The notes: a model not told the origin generated them from the letters alone. A stretch of DNA of 9,907 nt from JAZKIX01 sp040384645 (GCA_040384645.1 JAZKIX010000114.1:1-9907); one strand, 5' to 3'. Positions 1 to 7,522 are shown, counted from the stretch's first letter. Numbers and translations are program-made.

Positions 1-663
1 GAGCTTCAACAGAGATGCAAATTCTGGAACTGGTGTCAGCTTCACATTTTTTACGCAAATATCGCCACCGGTCGGGCCAACTTCGGCGCCGGACATCAGA
101 AATACTTTGGTACGGCTAGCGAACGGCACTCCGCTGGTAACCTTGCTATTTTGTGGAGTGGCTGCAAACACGTCGACTTCAGGGGTCACGAAGTCGATCG
201 TGATGCGTTTTGATTTACCGGCGCTATCCGAGACATTGGCCACACCGTAAATTTCTTCGTGGTATTGGCGTGCAAAGTCATTGCGTACCGCGACGCGGAC
301 AATGCCGGGCTTCGCGTGATTGAGGTTTCCGCTGCCGAGCATGCTGTTATCCCGCACAGCGTCGAATGACAGGCGGTAGCGGGTATTGGTCAAGAGCGGA
401 TCAAACCGAGTGGTGTCAATATTGGAGCCTGGACCGGCTTCTGCACCTCTTTTTTCCGGCATACACATCATCTGTGTACTAACGCCATTGAGCATGACAT
501 TTCTGAGTGTGCCCTCAAAACTCTGAGTCCAATAAGTCAAGCCGCTGGCGAAGTCGCCATTGGGAATCAAACCACCATCAAAAGCTGCTACAGCGTTGCA
601 ACTCATTGTCAGCATTGCCCCAAAGAGCGGCAATCCTGCGAGGTACGATCTATTTTTCTTCAT
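1..663 (-). CDS. Secreted protein with N-terminal carbohydrate-binding-like module, 3' part outside window
   Basis: This frame is open on the minus strand from an ATG at 663 to the window edge (221 codons) and continues beyond it. The start follows an AAAGGGA ribosome-binding site. Residues 1-27 form a signal peptide: MKKNR, a hydrophobic stretch, then AVAA before FDGG. A Cys within the stretch is a poor lipobox match, so signal peptidase I cleavage is more likely. The mature part begins with LIPNGDF and has NTRYRLSFDAVR near residue 95 and DICVKNVKLTPVP near residue 205. The GH9 protein upstream has NLVVNGNF, ANTRYRLSFNAVR and KVCVTDIALQKVTP at matching places, so the two N-terminal domains are homologous. 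The fold resembles CBM4/9-type jelly-roll modules, which bind glucans. The catalytic part, if any, lies outside the window; a second glycoside hydrolase is plausible but not visible. Confidence 0.85.
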   Translation of the reverse strand, partial: MKKNRSYLAGLPLFGAMLTMSCNAVAAFDGGLIPNGDFASGLTYWTQSFEGTLRNVMLNGVSTQMMCMPEKRGAEAGPGSNIDTTRFDPLLTNTRYRLSFDAVRDNSMLGSGNLNHAKPGIVRVAVRNDFARQYHEEIYGVANVSDSAGKSKRITIDFVTPEVDVFAATPQNSKVTSGVPFASRTKVFLMSGAEVGPTGGDICVKNVKLTPVPEFASLLKL

Positions 664-717
664 TTTTTCCCTTTATACGGATTTCGACAAAGCGAATCTC
701 CGCCATGGATTGTTTGA

Positions 718-738
718 TGATTGAAAAGTGCTCAATCA
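718..738. repeat. Short inverted repeat upstream of the secreted-protein gene
   Basis: The 7-bp arms TGATTGA (718-724) and TCAATCA (732-738) are perfectly complementary around a 7-bp spacer. They lie about 55-75 bp upstream of the minus-strand start at 663, a suitable place for an operator. The length is short enough to arise by chance, and no regulator is assigned. Confidence 0.25.
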
Positions 739-780
739 ATAGGTGTTTACTCGATTTGCCGACGCATTGATTTCCCACCT

Positions 781-876
781 TCAGCGCCATGACTCGTGAC
801 CACAAGGGTGGGCAAGATCGCTGGCAGCTATGCGATACACAACTGGTCTGCGCTTCTTTGCATTCCTAGCGGTCAT
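781..876 (-). CDS. Possible 31-residue basic small protein or leader peptide with strong ribosome-binding site
   Basis: On the minus strand the sequence AAGGAGGAGA (895-886) is a near-perfect Shine-Dalgarno site. It lies 9-12 nt before an ATG at 876-874 that opens a 31-codon frame ending in TGA at 783-781. The peptide begins MTARNAKKRRPVVYRIAAS and is strongly basic at its N-terminus; I do not recognise it. It ends 117 bp before the start of the secreted-protein gene on the same strand, so it could be a leader peptide or an independent small protein. The 11 bases GAGGAGATTTT at this site also occur just before the GTG start of the GH9 gene. It might therefore be the relic of a duplicated 5' region. 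Only the ribosome-binding site supports the call. Confidence 0.3.
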   Translation of the reverse strand: MTARNAKKRRPVVYRIAASDLAHPCGHESWR

Positions 877-1098
877 TTCTTAAAATCTCCTCCTTTTTGG
901 TATGCCTTTGTTTCCCTAACGATTTTCTTGATGTTTACAAATGCGATTTACTGCAAGCCAACCCACACTGACTTTTTCCATGGCATTTTTCCTTAGCCAT
1001 GCTTGTCAACCAACCGTGCGCCACATCCACTTTGCCTGGCAATTTCTGAGCGCCGTAAAAATGTACAGCCAAGTTTAGGCAAAAAAATGCCACTTCGG

Positions 1099-1133
1099 TA
1101 TTGCGGTTAACCGATTTGTGGCTAACCGCAATA
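1099..1133. repeat. 11-bp perfect inverted repeat (TATTGCGGTTA / TAACCGCAATA)
   Basis: The arms at 1099-1109 and 1123-1133 are exact reverse complements around a 13-bp spacer. A third, partial copy of the core (AGCGGTTAAGC) occurs near 1169. The repeat lies about 80 bp beyond the GH9 terminator and more than 430 bp upstream of the next gene. It has no U-tract and is not itself a terminator. It could be a regulator site or an RNA hairpin; the function is unknown. Confidence 0.45.
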
Positions 1134-1213
1134 TCAAAATAATCCAACTTGTGCATTGCGAATAAATCAGCGGTTAAGCCAGCAATTTCATACCTTAAGA
1201 AACTCAAATGGGC

Positions 1214-1246
1214 AAAAAAAACGCCTCCCACATAGGAGGCGCTTTT
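1214..1246 (-). terminator. Rho-independent terminator of the GH9 gene
   Basis: Read on the minus strand, a CGCCTCC/GGAGGCG stem (1241-1235 with 1228-1222) closes a 6-nt loop. A G-U pair and four A-U pairs extend it outward, and a run of eight T (1221-1214) follows. It begins about 40 bp after the GH9 stop codon. Because the stem is flanked by A on one side and T on the other, it is strong only in the minus direction. Confidence 0.88.
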
Positions 1247-1284
1247 AGAAAAACCAAGTTCACTTTAAAGCGGTCATGACAAGA

Positions 1285-4200
1285 TCATTCAAAGTGTTCG
1301 CCATACGCCGGATACCAGTTCGATACTTGCGATAAGAACTGCGCGCCCCAGAACAATGGCGCATTCCAGTTGACCGCCACTTCATTGATTTGGAACACGC
1401 GGTAGTCATCTTGATAGCATTTCATCGGCGAAAATAATTTGCGATTGGCCGCATCCAGGCAGCCTGGCACGTTAAGGGTCTGTGTCAGGAACAGGTTAGA
1501 GAACTCTTTATCGTTAACTCCGCCCGGCGTTGCCAAGGCGCCATTGCTCTCGTGTATTGCAGCAATATCGGCGGCAATGATTTGGCCATTTGGACCGCCC
1601 ACCAGCAAGCCGGAAGGTGGCGCCGGCGATATTGCGTCGTGGTGCTTGGCCCAGAAGCGATGATGCACATTGGTCGGCGCATAAGGACCATGACCGGTCA
1701 CATACGAACGCCCCAGCGGGTTGTTACCGAGGACATAACCCATGACGGCAGCGACGCCATTGATATACTTTTGATAGCCTTTCTTGCCTGTGCTTGCAAG
1801 GGGCACATCGGCATCAAAAGCGGTGCCAAGGATGGCGGCGGCGTTGACCATGGTTGAATTAGAACCCCAGCCGATTTCCTGACTGTTTTTGCCAACAGGA
1901 ATACCGTAAGGATTGGTGTTAATCCTGTTCAACAATTCATTCGCCGATGTTTTCAACGATTCCAGCGCCAGCAGACGAATGCCGGGTTCGCCAGCTGTCA
2001 CTGCCGACATCACACCCAATTGATACACGGTATCCCACTTGTAGGTGGCGATCCAATTTCTACAACTCAATGTCAGATTGGGATGCTCATTGCCGCACTC
2101 TGCCTTGGCCGATGCAGTGGCGACGGTTAGCGCATCGCCGACGTTCCGATTCGCCAGTTTGCGCGCCAGATAAAGTTCCATCCCGGCCCAGTAGAATTCA
2201 TCCTGAGCTTTGGTATCGGCATAAGCGCCTCCGCCATCGGTAATTGCCGGCAACTGAACGCCATTAGGAAAAGCGGTGGTTTTGTATCCATTCGCATATT
2301 CACCATAACGAAATATTTGCTTGTTTTTGTTTGCAGCAGTCCACGCCAGATCGGCAGCTGCCAGGCACTCATTGGCGAAATTTGTGAAACCTTCCATCAC
2401 CGAAAATATGCGGTAACACTGCGCCGCTACCGCAGCAAAGTCGAGGGTTGCAATCGTGGTGGGATAATCCAGCACGCGCTGCTCCATATCGTCTTGCGGC
2501 AGTGTCGGAATCGGCGTCCACTTGGCATCATGCACCGCGCTAAACACCATGCCGGTGACATCGGCATCACTCATGGTCAGCTTTAATTTGGCTACCGGAA
2601 GGCTGGCGGCCGTGCCAGCAACGGTGTTGTTCACGTTCTGCGTCAAAGTATAGTTGGCGCTGATGTCTTGATTGCCGACCGGCACCTTCATATTGATCGC
2701 GGCCTGTACGCCCGAGACTTTTTTGACTGGAATTTGCATCCTCATCAAAAATGCCATTTGGTAATACGCCTGATACAGCAAGTCGGAAAAGCCATCTTGA
2801 TAAGGCGCGCTGCCTGTATACCCGCCCCAGGTGCCCAGACGCAGATCGCCATCGGGGAAAGCAATATCAAGTGCCTTTTTTGGCGAATCGATCTTGGCGT
2901 CGCCTTGCAAATATCCCATGCCGCGCTGTTTTTGCACCCGCTCAATCATATTTTGCAAATGCCATAGGGAGACCGCGCCATTGACTACATACTTGCCATG
3001 ATCGGCGGCATCGAACCAGCCACCCTGTACATCGATGCCATTGGCCATCGGTGTGCCGGGGCATCCAGTGTATTGGTTACCGAACAGATCGTTGCCGGCA
3101 AAACATTTGGCATATTCATGCTCAACCCCCTGACCGGTCATCACGAATCCCCTACGCACCAGCGGGTTGGCTTCAAATGCGCTGTTTTGCTCCATCTCAG
3201 GAATAATCTGATCGGTGCTTGCCTGTTGCGCAAAAAAACTCAAAGCATCTTGGGCCAGCTTTGCATACTTGAAACCACCATCGAGGGTATCGATCGGATT
3301 ACTTCTCGTATAGATATAGCCTCCGCCCTGCCCGGTACCCTGCAACCGGACAGTGACGCCTTGCTTGAATTTCCAAGGTGCTTTGTCTGGATCGGTTTCC
3401 TTAGTATCGAGCACGACCTTCTGGACGTAGTCACCCGACAAGACATCTTTCACGAATTTAGTGCTATCAACTTGCAGCGTCACACCTCTTCCCGTAGAGC
3501 CCGTGATGACTTTATCGGTCAACGAATCCGCGAATACCAGGGAATATATACCTGGACTGATCGCTGTTGCCGGCGAAACCGGTGCGCGCACCCGGATCGT
3601 GATGACGGAAGGAATATTCGGTCCCTGATAAGGGCTGGCAAAAATTGCATATCCAGCATTGTCAGCACCGGCCGCCGGAGCCGGCGTCACCTTTTGCAGT
3701 GCAATATCGGTGACGCAAACCTTGGCCGGATTAGGGTACTGCAATCCGATCGGCGAATTTGTGGAGACACCCAGTTGCAAGATTGCCGATAGCGAACCTG
3801 TGACTGTGACTGGCGTTGTAAATTCCAGTTCCTTGAGCGCATTATATTTTCTGGAATTGAGGATTCTGTCGGTCCATTTTTGTTCATAGGCGTCGTCCGG
3901 CTCCGCGATCCCGACCGGCACCATCTGTTGAAAGTAAAAGTCGCCCTCGTAGTACCGTGGCGAATAGGTAGCGGCATCCTTAATCCCCACGGTCAGAGGT
4001 ACCCGGGCCCGATCATTTGGACCGGACAGCTGGGTACGCACTGCATTGAATGAAAGGCGATAGCGGGTATTGGCTTCAAGCCGAACTTCCGTTGAATTCG
4101 TCAACTTGCTGTCATCGAGTAGGCAAGCGAATCGGCTCGGTGTGATCGCAGTCAACGTAGTGTCGGTACTCAGGTTTTTGAGCGCTGGCGGGTACCAAAC

Positions 4201-4473
4201 CAAAGCAGACAGTGCTTCCGAATTCCATCCGTTAAAACTGGTCCACGGCGCAGTGCTCATTTGCGGGAAATTCCCATTCACCACTAGATTGGGGCCGAGC
4301 GTATTGATAGCCGCCATTGCGCTGCCTGAACCGATACAAACCAGAGCCAGACCAATCAGGCTGGCCAGACCCTTGCGGCGTGGATGCAGGATAAAGTTGA
4401 ACTGATCGCTGGACCCAGACACTGCACTGGGCACTGGCTGTCCATTCGATCTTTGCGGATTTATTCTTTTCAC
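1285..4473 (-). CDS. Secreted GH9 endoglucanase (cellulase) with N-terminal carbohydrate-binding module
   Basis: This enzyme is predicted to hydrolyse beta-1,4-glucan (cellulose-type) chains outside the cytoplasm by the inverting GH9 mechanism. It has 1062 residues and a GTG start at 4473 preceded by AGAGGAGA. Domains: a long signal peptide (1-54, PRRKGLASL followed by a hydrophobic run ending SAMA); a CBM4/9-like module (about 57-265, NLVVNGNF to KVCVTDIALQKV); a diverged Ig-like linker domain (about 270-385), assigned mainly from its position; and the GH9 catalytic domain (about 400-1055). Catalytic signatures are GGWFDAADHGKY (484-495, with Asp488 and Asp491), GGGAYADTKAQDEFYW (747-762), GNNPLGRSYVTG with HHRFWA (916-942), and INEVAVNWNAPLFW (1029-1042, with Glu1031 as the expected catalytic acid). 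No dockerin or C-terminal CBM is present. About 60 residues (582-640) are inserted relative to usual GH9 spacing. A terminator follows, and a two-component system lies divergently upstream. Confidence 0.95.
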   Translation of the reverse strand: MKRINPQRSNGQPVPSAVSGSSDQFNFILHPRRKGLASLIGLALVCIGSGSAMAAINTLGPNLVVNGNFPQMSTAPWTSFNGWNSEALSALVWYPPALKNLSTDTTLTAITPSRFACLLDDSKLTNSTEVRLEANTRYRLSFNAVRTQLSGPNDRARVPLTVGIKDAATYSPRYYEGDFYFQQMVPVGIAEPDDAYEQKWTDRILNSRKYNALKELEFTTPVTVTGSLSAILQLGVSTNSPIGLQYPNPAKVCVTDIALQKVTPAPAAGADNAGYAIFASPYQGPNIPSVITIRVRAPVSPATAISPGIYSLVFADSLTDKVITGSTGRGVTLQVDSTKFVKDVLSGDYVQKVVLDTKETDPDKAPWKFKQGVTVRLQGTGQGGGYIYTRSNPIDTLDGGFKYAKLAQDALSFFAQQASTDQIIPEMEQNSAFEANPLVRRGFVMTGQGVEHEYAKCFAGNDLFGNQYTGCPGTPMANGIDVQGGWFDAADHGKYVVNGAVSLWHLQNMIERVQKQRGMGYLQGDAKIDSPKKALDIAFPDGDLRLGTWGGYTGSAPYQDGFSDLLYQAYYQMAFLMRMQIPVKKVSGVQAAINMKVPVGNQDISANYTLTQNVNNTVAGTAASLPVAKLKLTMSDADVTGMVFSAVHDAKWTPIPTLPQDDMEQRVLDYPTTIATLDFAAVAAQCYRIFSVMEGFTNFANECLAAADLAWTAANKNKQIFRYGEYANGYKTTAFPNGVQLPAITDGGGAYADTKAQDEFYWAGMELYLARKLANRNVGDALTVATASAKAECGNEHPNLTLSCRNWIATYKWDTVYQLGVMSAVTAGEPGIRLLALESLKTSANELLNRINTNPYGIPVGKNSQEIGWGSNSTMVNAAAILGTAFDADVPLASTGKKGYQKYINGVAAVMGYVLGNNPLGRSYVTGHGPYAPTNVHHRFWAKHHDAISPAPPSGLLVGGPNGQIIAADIAAIHESNGALATPGGVNDKEFSNLFLTQTLNVPGCLDAANRKLFSPMKCYQDDYRVFQINEVAVNWNAPLFWGAQFLSQVSNWYPAYGEHFE

Positions 4474-4685
4474 AAAATCTCCTCTGTGGTTTTAAATGTA
4501 TTTGACAGGACAGTTGATTGCCCCTCGTGCTGCGCAAAATGCGCGAGCGCTGCTTGTCCGCCGGCTGCGATACTTTCTGTGAAGATCGTCATGCCGTCGC
4601 GGTTATCACCGTTTGACATGAGACCTTTTGCAGCAGTCCAAATCTTTTGGTGTGCAACAAGTGTGGGGAAATATTTCGGCCGCCG

Positions 4686-4707
4686 CTATTGTGGGTTTCC
4701 ACAATAG
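4686..4707. promoter_or_regulatory. 22-bp palindrome, candidate operator or hairpin
   Basis: The arms CTATTGTGG (4686-4694) and CCACAATAG (4699-4707) are perfect reverse complements around GTTT. The repeat lies about midway in the divergent region, 213 bp from the GH9 start and 258 bp from the kinase start. Without a T-run on either side it is unlikely to be a terminator, so a binding site for a dimeric regulator is the better guess. The binding partner is unknown; the neighbouring FixJ-type regulator is one candidate. Confidence 0.45.
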
Positions 4708-4820
4708 ATCCGCCTTTGTGAAATCGATATCATTTGTTGTGCCATTGGGATTGAGGGCAAAGTTGTGCCGCCCCGTTTTGGCTGGTCGCCGTGAAGACCT
4801 TGCTGGCTTCGTCAACGCAC

Positions 4821-4848
4821 TTGTCCGTGACAACTTGTTGGGTGACAA
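4821..4848. promoter_or_regulatory. Tandem TTGTnnGTGACAA-type motif
   Basis: TTGTCCGTGACAA (4821-4833) is followed by TTGTTGGGTGACAA (4835-4848). Both end in GTGACAA, repeated at a 15-bp interval, and each unit is partly palindromic (TTGTC/GACAA in the first). Two similar sites about one and a half helical turns apart, some 115-145 bp upstream of the kinase start, suggest a regulator-binding array. This rests on pattern alone. Confidence 0.35.
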
Positions 4849-4964
4849 AGCGTATCCGTATGCACTGCAAACCGATAAAAAATTCTTTTTATTGCTCCAC
4901 ATCACCATTAATCAGGGCAAAATCAAGGTATTGTTTTATTTTCGAATTGAAGGCAATCAATCAC

Positions 4965-6965
4965 ATGCACTCTCTCTCGACAATGCTATTTGCCACCCCT
5001 GTTCGCAGGCGCGCGTGGCAATGGCTATTGCCGTCGGTATTGATCCTGCTATTTATTTCGACACTTTTCTGGCTATCGTGGGAAGCGCGGCAGTTAGAGA
5101 GCAGCCAGCGGCAAGAACAGATGGTGGTCGATACGCGCGGGCTGGAACAGGCGATTCGCTTTCAGCTTGAACACAATGAAGAATTGATCCAAATCGCAGG
5201 CGCGGAAGTGACCAAGGGTCGGATTTCAAAAACGACCTTGCTGGAACGCCTTAACAGCCTGCACCGCAACAGCCGCGAAATCCAACGCATTATTTGGTTG
5301 GCACCGACCGGAAAATTACTGGCCTCGACCGATGAATCCACCACCGATCCGGTAATTTTTTCACCCGAGTCGCAAGTGATCGGCGAGCGTGCGCGCGTTA
5401 CCACGCGGCCGCAATACAGCAAACCGGCGCCCTCCTCCATCCGTAACGGGCCGATGTTGATGGATTTCCATGTACCTTTGTTTTTGGGTGACACCTACGC
5501 CGGCAGCTTGGTTGCCACCTATCAGCTCGACAATTTGATGGAGCAAATGGTGCCGTGGTGGTATGCGCAGGACTACGAAGTGACCATCAGCGACAGCGAC
5601 GATAAACTGCTGGCCAAGCGCGCAGCCGGCGGCCCGGGGCGGGGCGTGTATATCACCAGCCGGTCGCTTGAACTGGCGGGCCTGACACTGGTATTGGGTG
5701 CCAATAGCGTAAAGGACGTGCCGCGCTTTTTACCCAATTTATTAGTTGGTCTGGTGATCGCGCTATCGCTCAGTTTATTGTGGAGCTTGTGGTTATTGTC
5801 GCGTGATATCGCCCGCAGGCTAGCGACCGAGAATGAATTGCGGCAGCAGGTGTTGTTTCGCACCGCGATGGAAAATTCACTGGTGACCGGCTTGCGGGCG
5901 CGCGACCTCGATGGCCGGGTGACGTATGTCAATCCGTCCTTTTGCCAAATGGTTGGCTATCCGGTGGAAGAACTGGTGGGCAAGGCGCCGCCAATGCAAT
6001 ATTGGGCACCGGAGGCGATGGAAGAATATCAAGAACGGTTTAGCAAGGTACTGGCCGGCACCATTACACCGCAAGGCTTCGAAACCATATTCCAGAGCGC
6101 ACGCGGGAAACGGGTACCGGTGCTGATTTTTGAATCGCCGCTGGTCGATGACAGCGGCAAGCAGACCGGCTGGATGAGTTCGATCCTCGATATTTCAGAG
6201 CAAAAGAAAGTCGAGGAACTCAACCGCCAACAGCAAGAAAAATTACAAGCCAGCGCGCGGCTGGCGACCATGGGCGAAATGGCGTCGATGCTGGCGCATG
6301 AAGTCAATCAACCGCTGGCGGCGATCTCGAGCTACATCACTGGCGCACTGAATTTTTTGAAAAATGGCCTGACCGATCCAGAAATATTGCGCCCAGTGCT
6401 GGAAAAAACCAATGCGCAAGCGCAACGCGCGGGGCAGATCATTCGCAGCGTGCATGAATTCGTCAAAATGCGTGAGCCGGCGCGTCATCCTTTGACCGTT
6501 GTAAGCCTGATCGAGAGCATCATTCCGCTCGTTGGATTACAGGCACAGCAGTTTTTTGTATCGATTAAGACCAGCATCGAATCTGACCTGCCGCCGGTAC
6601 TAGCGGATCGGATGTTGCTCGAACAAGTGCTGCTGAATTTGACGCGCAATGCGATCGAAGCGATGCAGCATGTCGCCCCCGAACAACGCATACTGCGTTT
6701 GACCGCTGTCATGCAAGCGGCTACACCGACGATGCCAGAGATGGTGGTGGTGTCGGTGATCGACCAAGGCCACGGTATTTCCAATAGTGTGGCAGCACGC
6801 CTGTTCTCGCCTTTTTTTTCGACCAAAGCAGAAGGGATGGGTATGGGTTTGAATATTTGTCGCACCGCAATTGAGTTTCACGGAGGCACATTAAGTCATC
6901 AACCAAATCCAGGCGGAGGTACGATTTTTATGTTTTCTCTCCCATTTTTAGTGGAAAAAACCTGA
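4965..6965 (+). CDS. Membrane PAS sensor histidine kinase
   Basis: This kinase (666 residues) should sense a periplasmic or membrane signal, autophosphorylate on His445 and pass the phosphoryl group to the regulators downstream. TM1 spans about 17-38, an extracytoplasmic sensing region about 40-255, TM2 about 256-278 and a PAS domain about 294-412 (DGRVTYVNPSFCQMVGYP). A short coiled segment leads to the HisKA H-box MLAHEVNQPLAAISSY, of the FixL/DctB-like type. The ATPase has an N-box (LLNLTRNAIEAM, Asn562), G1 (DQGHG, 600-604), F-box (FSPFF, 614-618) and G2 (GMGMGL, 624-629), all intact. I chose the ATG at 4965, with GAAGG 11 nt upstream and MHSLSTMLFATP just before TM1. The frame extends back to 4791, but that extension looks non-coding. 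The stop overlaps the RR1 start as TGATG. The sensing domain is not assignable to a ligand. Confidence 0.92.
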   Translation: MHSLSTMLFATPVRRRAWQWLLPSVLILLFISTLFWLSWEARQLESSQRQEQMVVDTRGLEQAIRFQLEHNEELIQIAGAEVTKGRISKTTLLERLNSLHRNSREIQRIIWLAPTGKLLASTDESTTDPVIFSPESQVIGERARVTTRPQYSKPAPSSIRNGPMLMDFHVPLFLGDTYAGSLVATYQLDNLMEQMVPWWYAQDYEVTISDSDDKLLAKRAAGGPGRGVYITSRSLELAGLTLVLGANSVKDVPRFLPNLLVGLVIALSLSLLWSLWLLSRDIARRLATENELRQQVLFRTAMENSLVTGLRARDLDGRVTYVNPSFCQMVGYPVEELVGKAPPMQYWAPEAMEEYQERFSKVLAGTITPQGFETIFQSARGKRVPVLIFESPLVDDSGKQTGWMSSILDISEQKKVEELNRQQQEKLQASARLATMGEMASMLAHEVNQPLAAISSYITGALNFLKNGLTDPEILRPVLEKTNAQAQRAGQIIRSVHEFVKMREPARHPLTVVSLIESIIPLVGLQAQQFFVSIKTSIESDLPPVLADRMLLEQVLLNLTRNAIEAMQHVAPEQRILRLTAVMQAATPTMPEMVVVSVIDQGHGISNSVAARLFSPFFSTKAEGMGMGLNICRTAIEFHGGTLSHQPNPGGGTIFMFSLPFLVEKT

Positions 6966-7522
6966 TGCTGCTCATTGTTGACGATGAAGAAAGTATTCGA
7001 GATTCACTGGCTTGGTTGGCGCAGTCCTGTGGCATTTCAGCGACCACTTATAGTAGCAGCGCCGATTTTCTTGACGGACTACAAAGCGCACTAGACCGAG
7101 ATCTGGACGGCAGTTGCGCTTTGCTTGACGTGCGAATGCCCGGTATGAGCGGAGTAGCGTTATTCGATTTATTGGCGACCCGACAATTGACTCAAGTCTT
7201 GCCGGTAATTTTTTTGACTGGCCACGGTGATGTACCGATGGCAGCCGATGCGCTAAAACGCGGCGCATTCGGTTTTTTTGAAAAACCATTTAACGATAAC
7301 AAGCTAATGGATCGGGTACAGGAAGCAATAGCTTCCTCAAAGATGGCTTGTGGTGCTGCAACCAGTGCGCGACTTCGTCTTAGCTCGTTTGCCGAAAATA
7401 TGGCCGGCGGCGGTTGTGCCGCTGACGAATCAGGGGCAGCACATTTCTGTGCTTGTCGCGGCGCGCCTGTCTTTAGACCTGTTATGGACCAAGGCGAAGC
7501 CGAGAAACATGGATCTGAATAA
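6965..7522 (+). CDS. RR1: receiver-only response regulator with output domain lost and an out-of-frame tail
   Basis: The first 128 residues are a complete receiver: acidic pair Asp6/Asp7, phosphoacceptor Asp55 in LLDVRMPG, Thr85 in FLTGHGD and Lys107 in FFEKPF. They are about 80% identical to RR2 (102 of 128 by my count). Similarity to RR2 continues weakly to about residue 138 (ARLRL) and then stops. The remaining tail of about 45 residues, ending at TAA 7520-7522, is DNA of a decayed kinase fragment read in the wrong frame. No LuxR-type DNA-binding domain remains. The start overlaps the kinase stop by one base (TGATG), so translation is probably coupled. It may act as a phosphate sink or a dimer partner for RR2, or it may be a decaying duplicate. 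The intact active site favours some remaining role. Confidence 0.8.
   Translation: MLLIVDDEESIRDSLAWLAQSCGISATTYSSSADFLDGLQSALDRDLDGSCALLDVRMPGMSGVALFDLLATRQLTQVLPVIFLTGHGDVPMAADALKRGAFGFFEKPFNDNKLMDRVQEAIASSKMACGAATSARLRLSSFAENMAGGGCAADESGAAHFCACRGAPVFRPVMDQGEAEKHGSE

Larger units (their letters stand above)
664..1284. other. Intergenic region between the GH9 gene and the second secreted-protein gene
   Basis: This 621-bp stretch has no convincing large gene. From the GH9 end it contains the GH9 terminator (1214-1246), an 11-bp inverted repeat (1099-1133), the possible 31-codon small frame (781-876) and a short inverted repeat (718-738). Its size and the terminator suggest the downstream gene has its own promoter here. 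I could not pick a convincing -35/-10 pair. Other open frames across it have no recognisable content. Confidence 0.7.
4474..4964. promoter_or_regulatory. Divergent control region between the GH9 gene and the sensor kinase gene
   Basis: This 491-bp stretch separates the start of the GH9 gene (minus) from the start of the kinase gene (plus), so it must hold both promoters. No -35/-10 pair stands out for either. It contains a 22-bp palindrome (4686-4707), a tandem TTGTnnGTGACAA-type motif (4821-4848) and a GC-rich GCGCA-AAA-TGCGC palindrome (4532-4544) close to the GH9 start. Open frames cross it on both strands, but none has recognisable content or a ribosome-binding site. Confidence 0.5.

Noticed and set aside
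935..1231. 98-codon minus-strand open frame in the intergenic region after GH9
   Set aside because: Its ATG lies inside the terminator hairpin loop, there is no ribosome-binding site, it crosses the inverted repeat, and the product has no recognisable features.
2998..3792. 264-codon plus-strand open frame opposite the GH9 gene
   Set aside because: It is fully antisense to a clear catalytic-domain gene, and its product has no recognisable motifs; long antisense frames are common opposite coding DNA.
4606..4908. 100-codon minus-strand frame and an opposing plus-strand frame (4628-5170) in the divergent control region
   Set aside because: The two are antisense to each other, neither has a convincing ribosome-binding site or recognisable product, and the plus-strand one runs into the kinase gene in the wrong frame.
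4791..4964. Longer kinase start giving 58 extra residues
   Set aside because: The extension is rich in Cys, His and Ser, looks non-coding and has no good ribosome-binding site. The ATG at 4965 lies directly before the first membrane segment.
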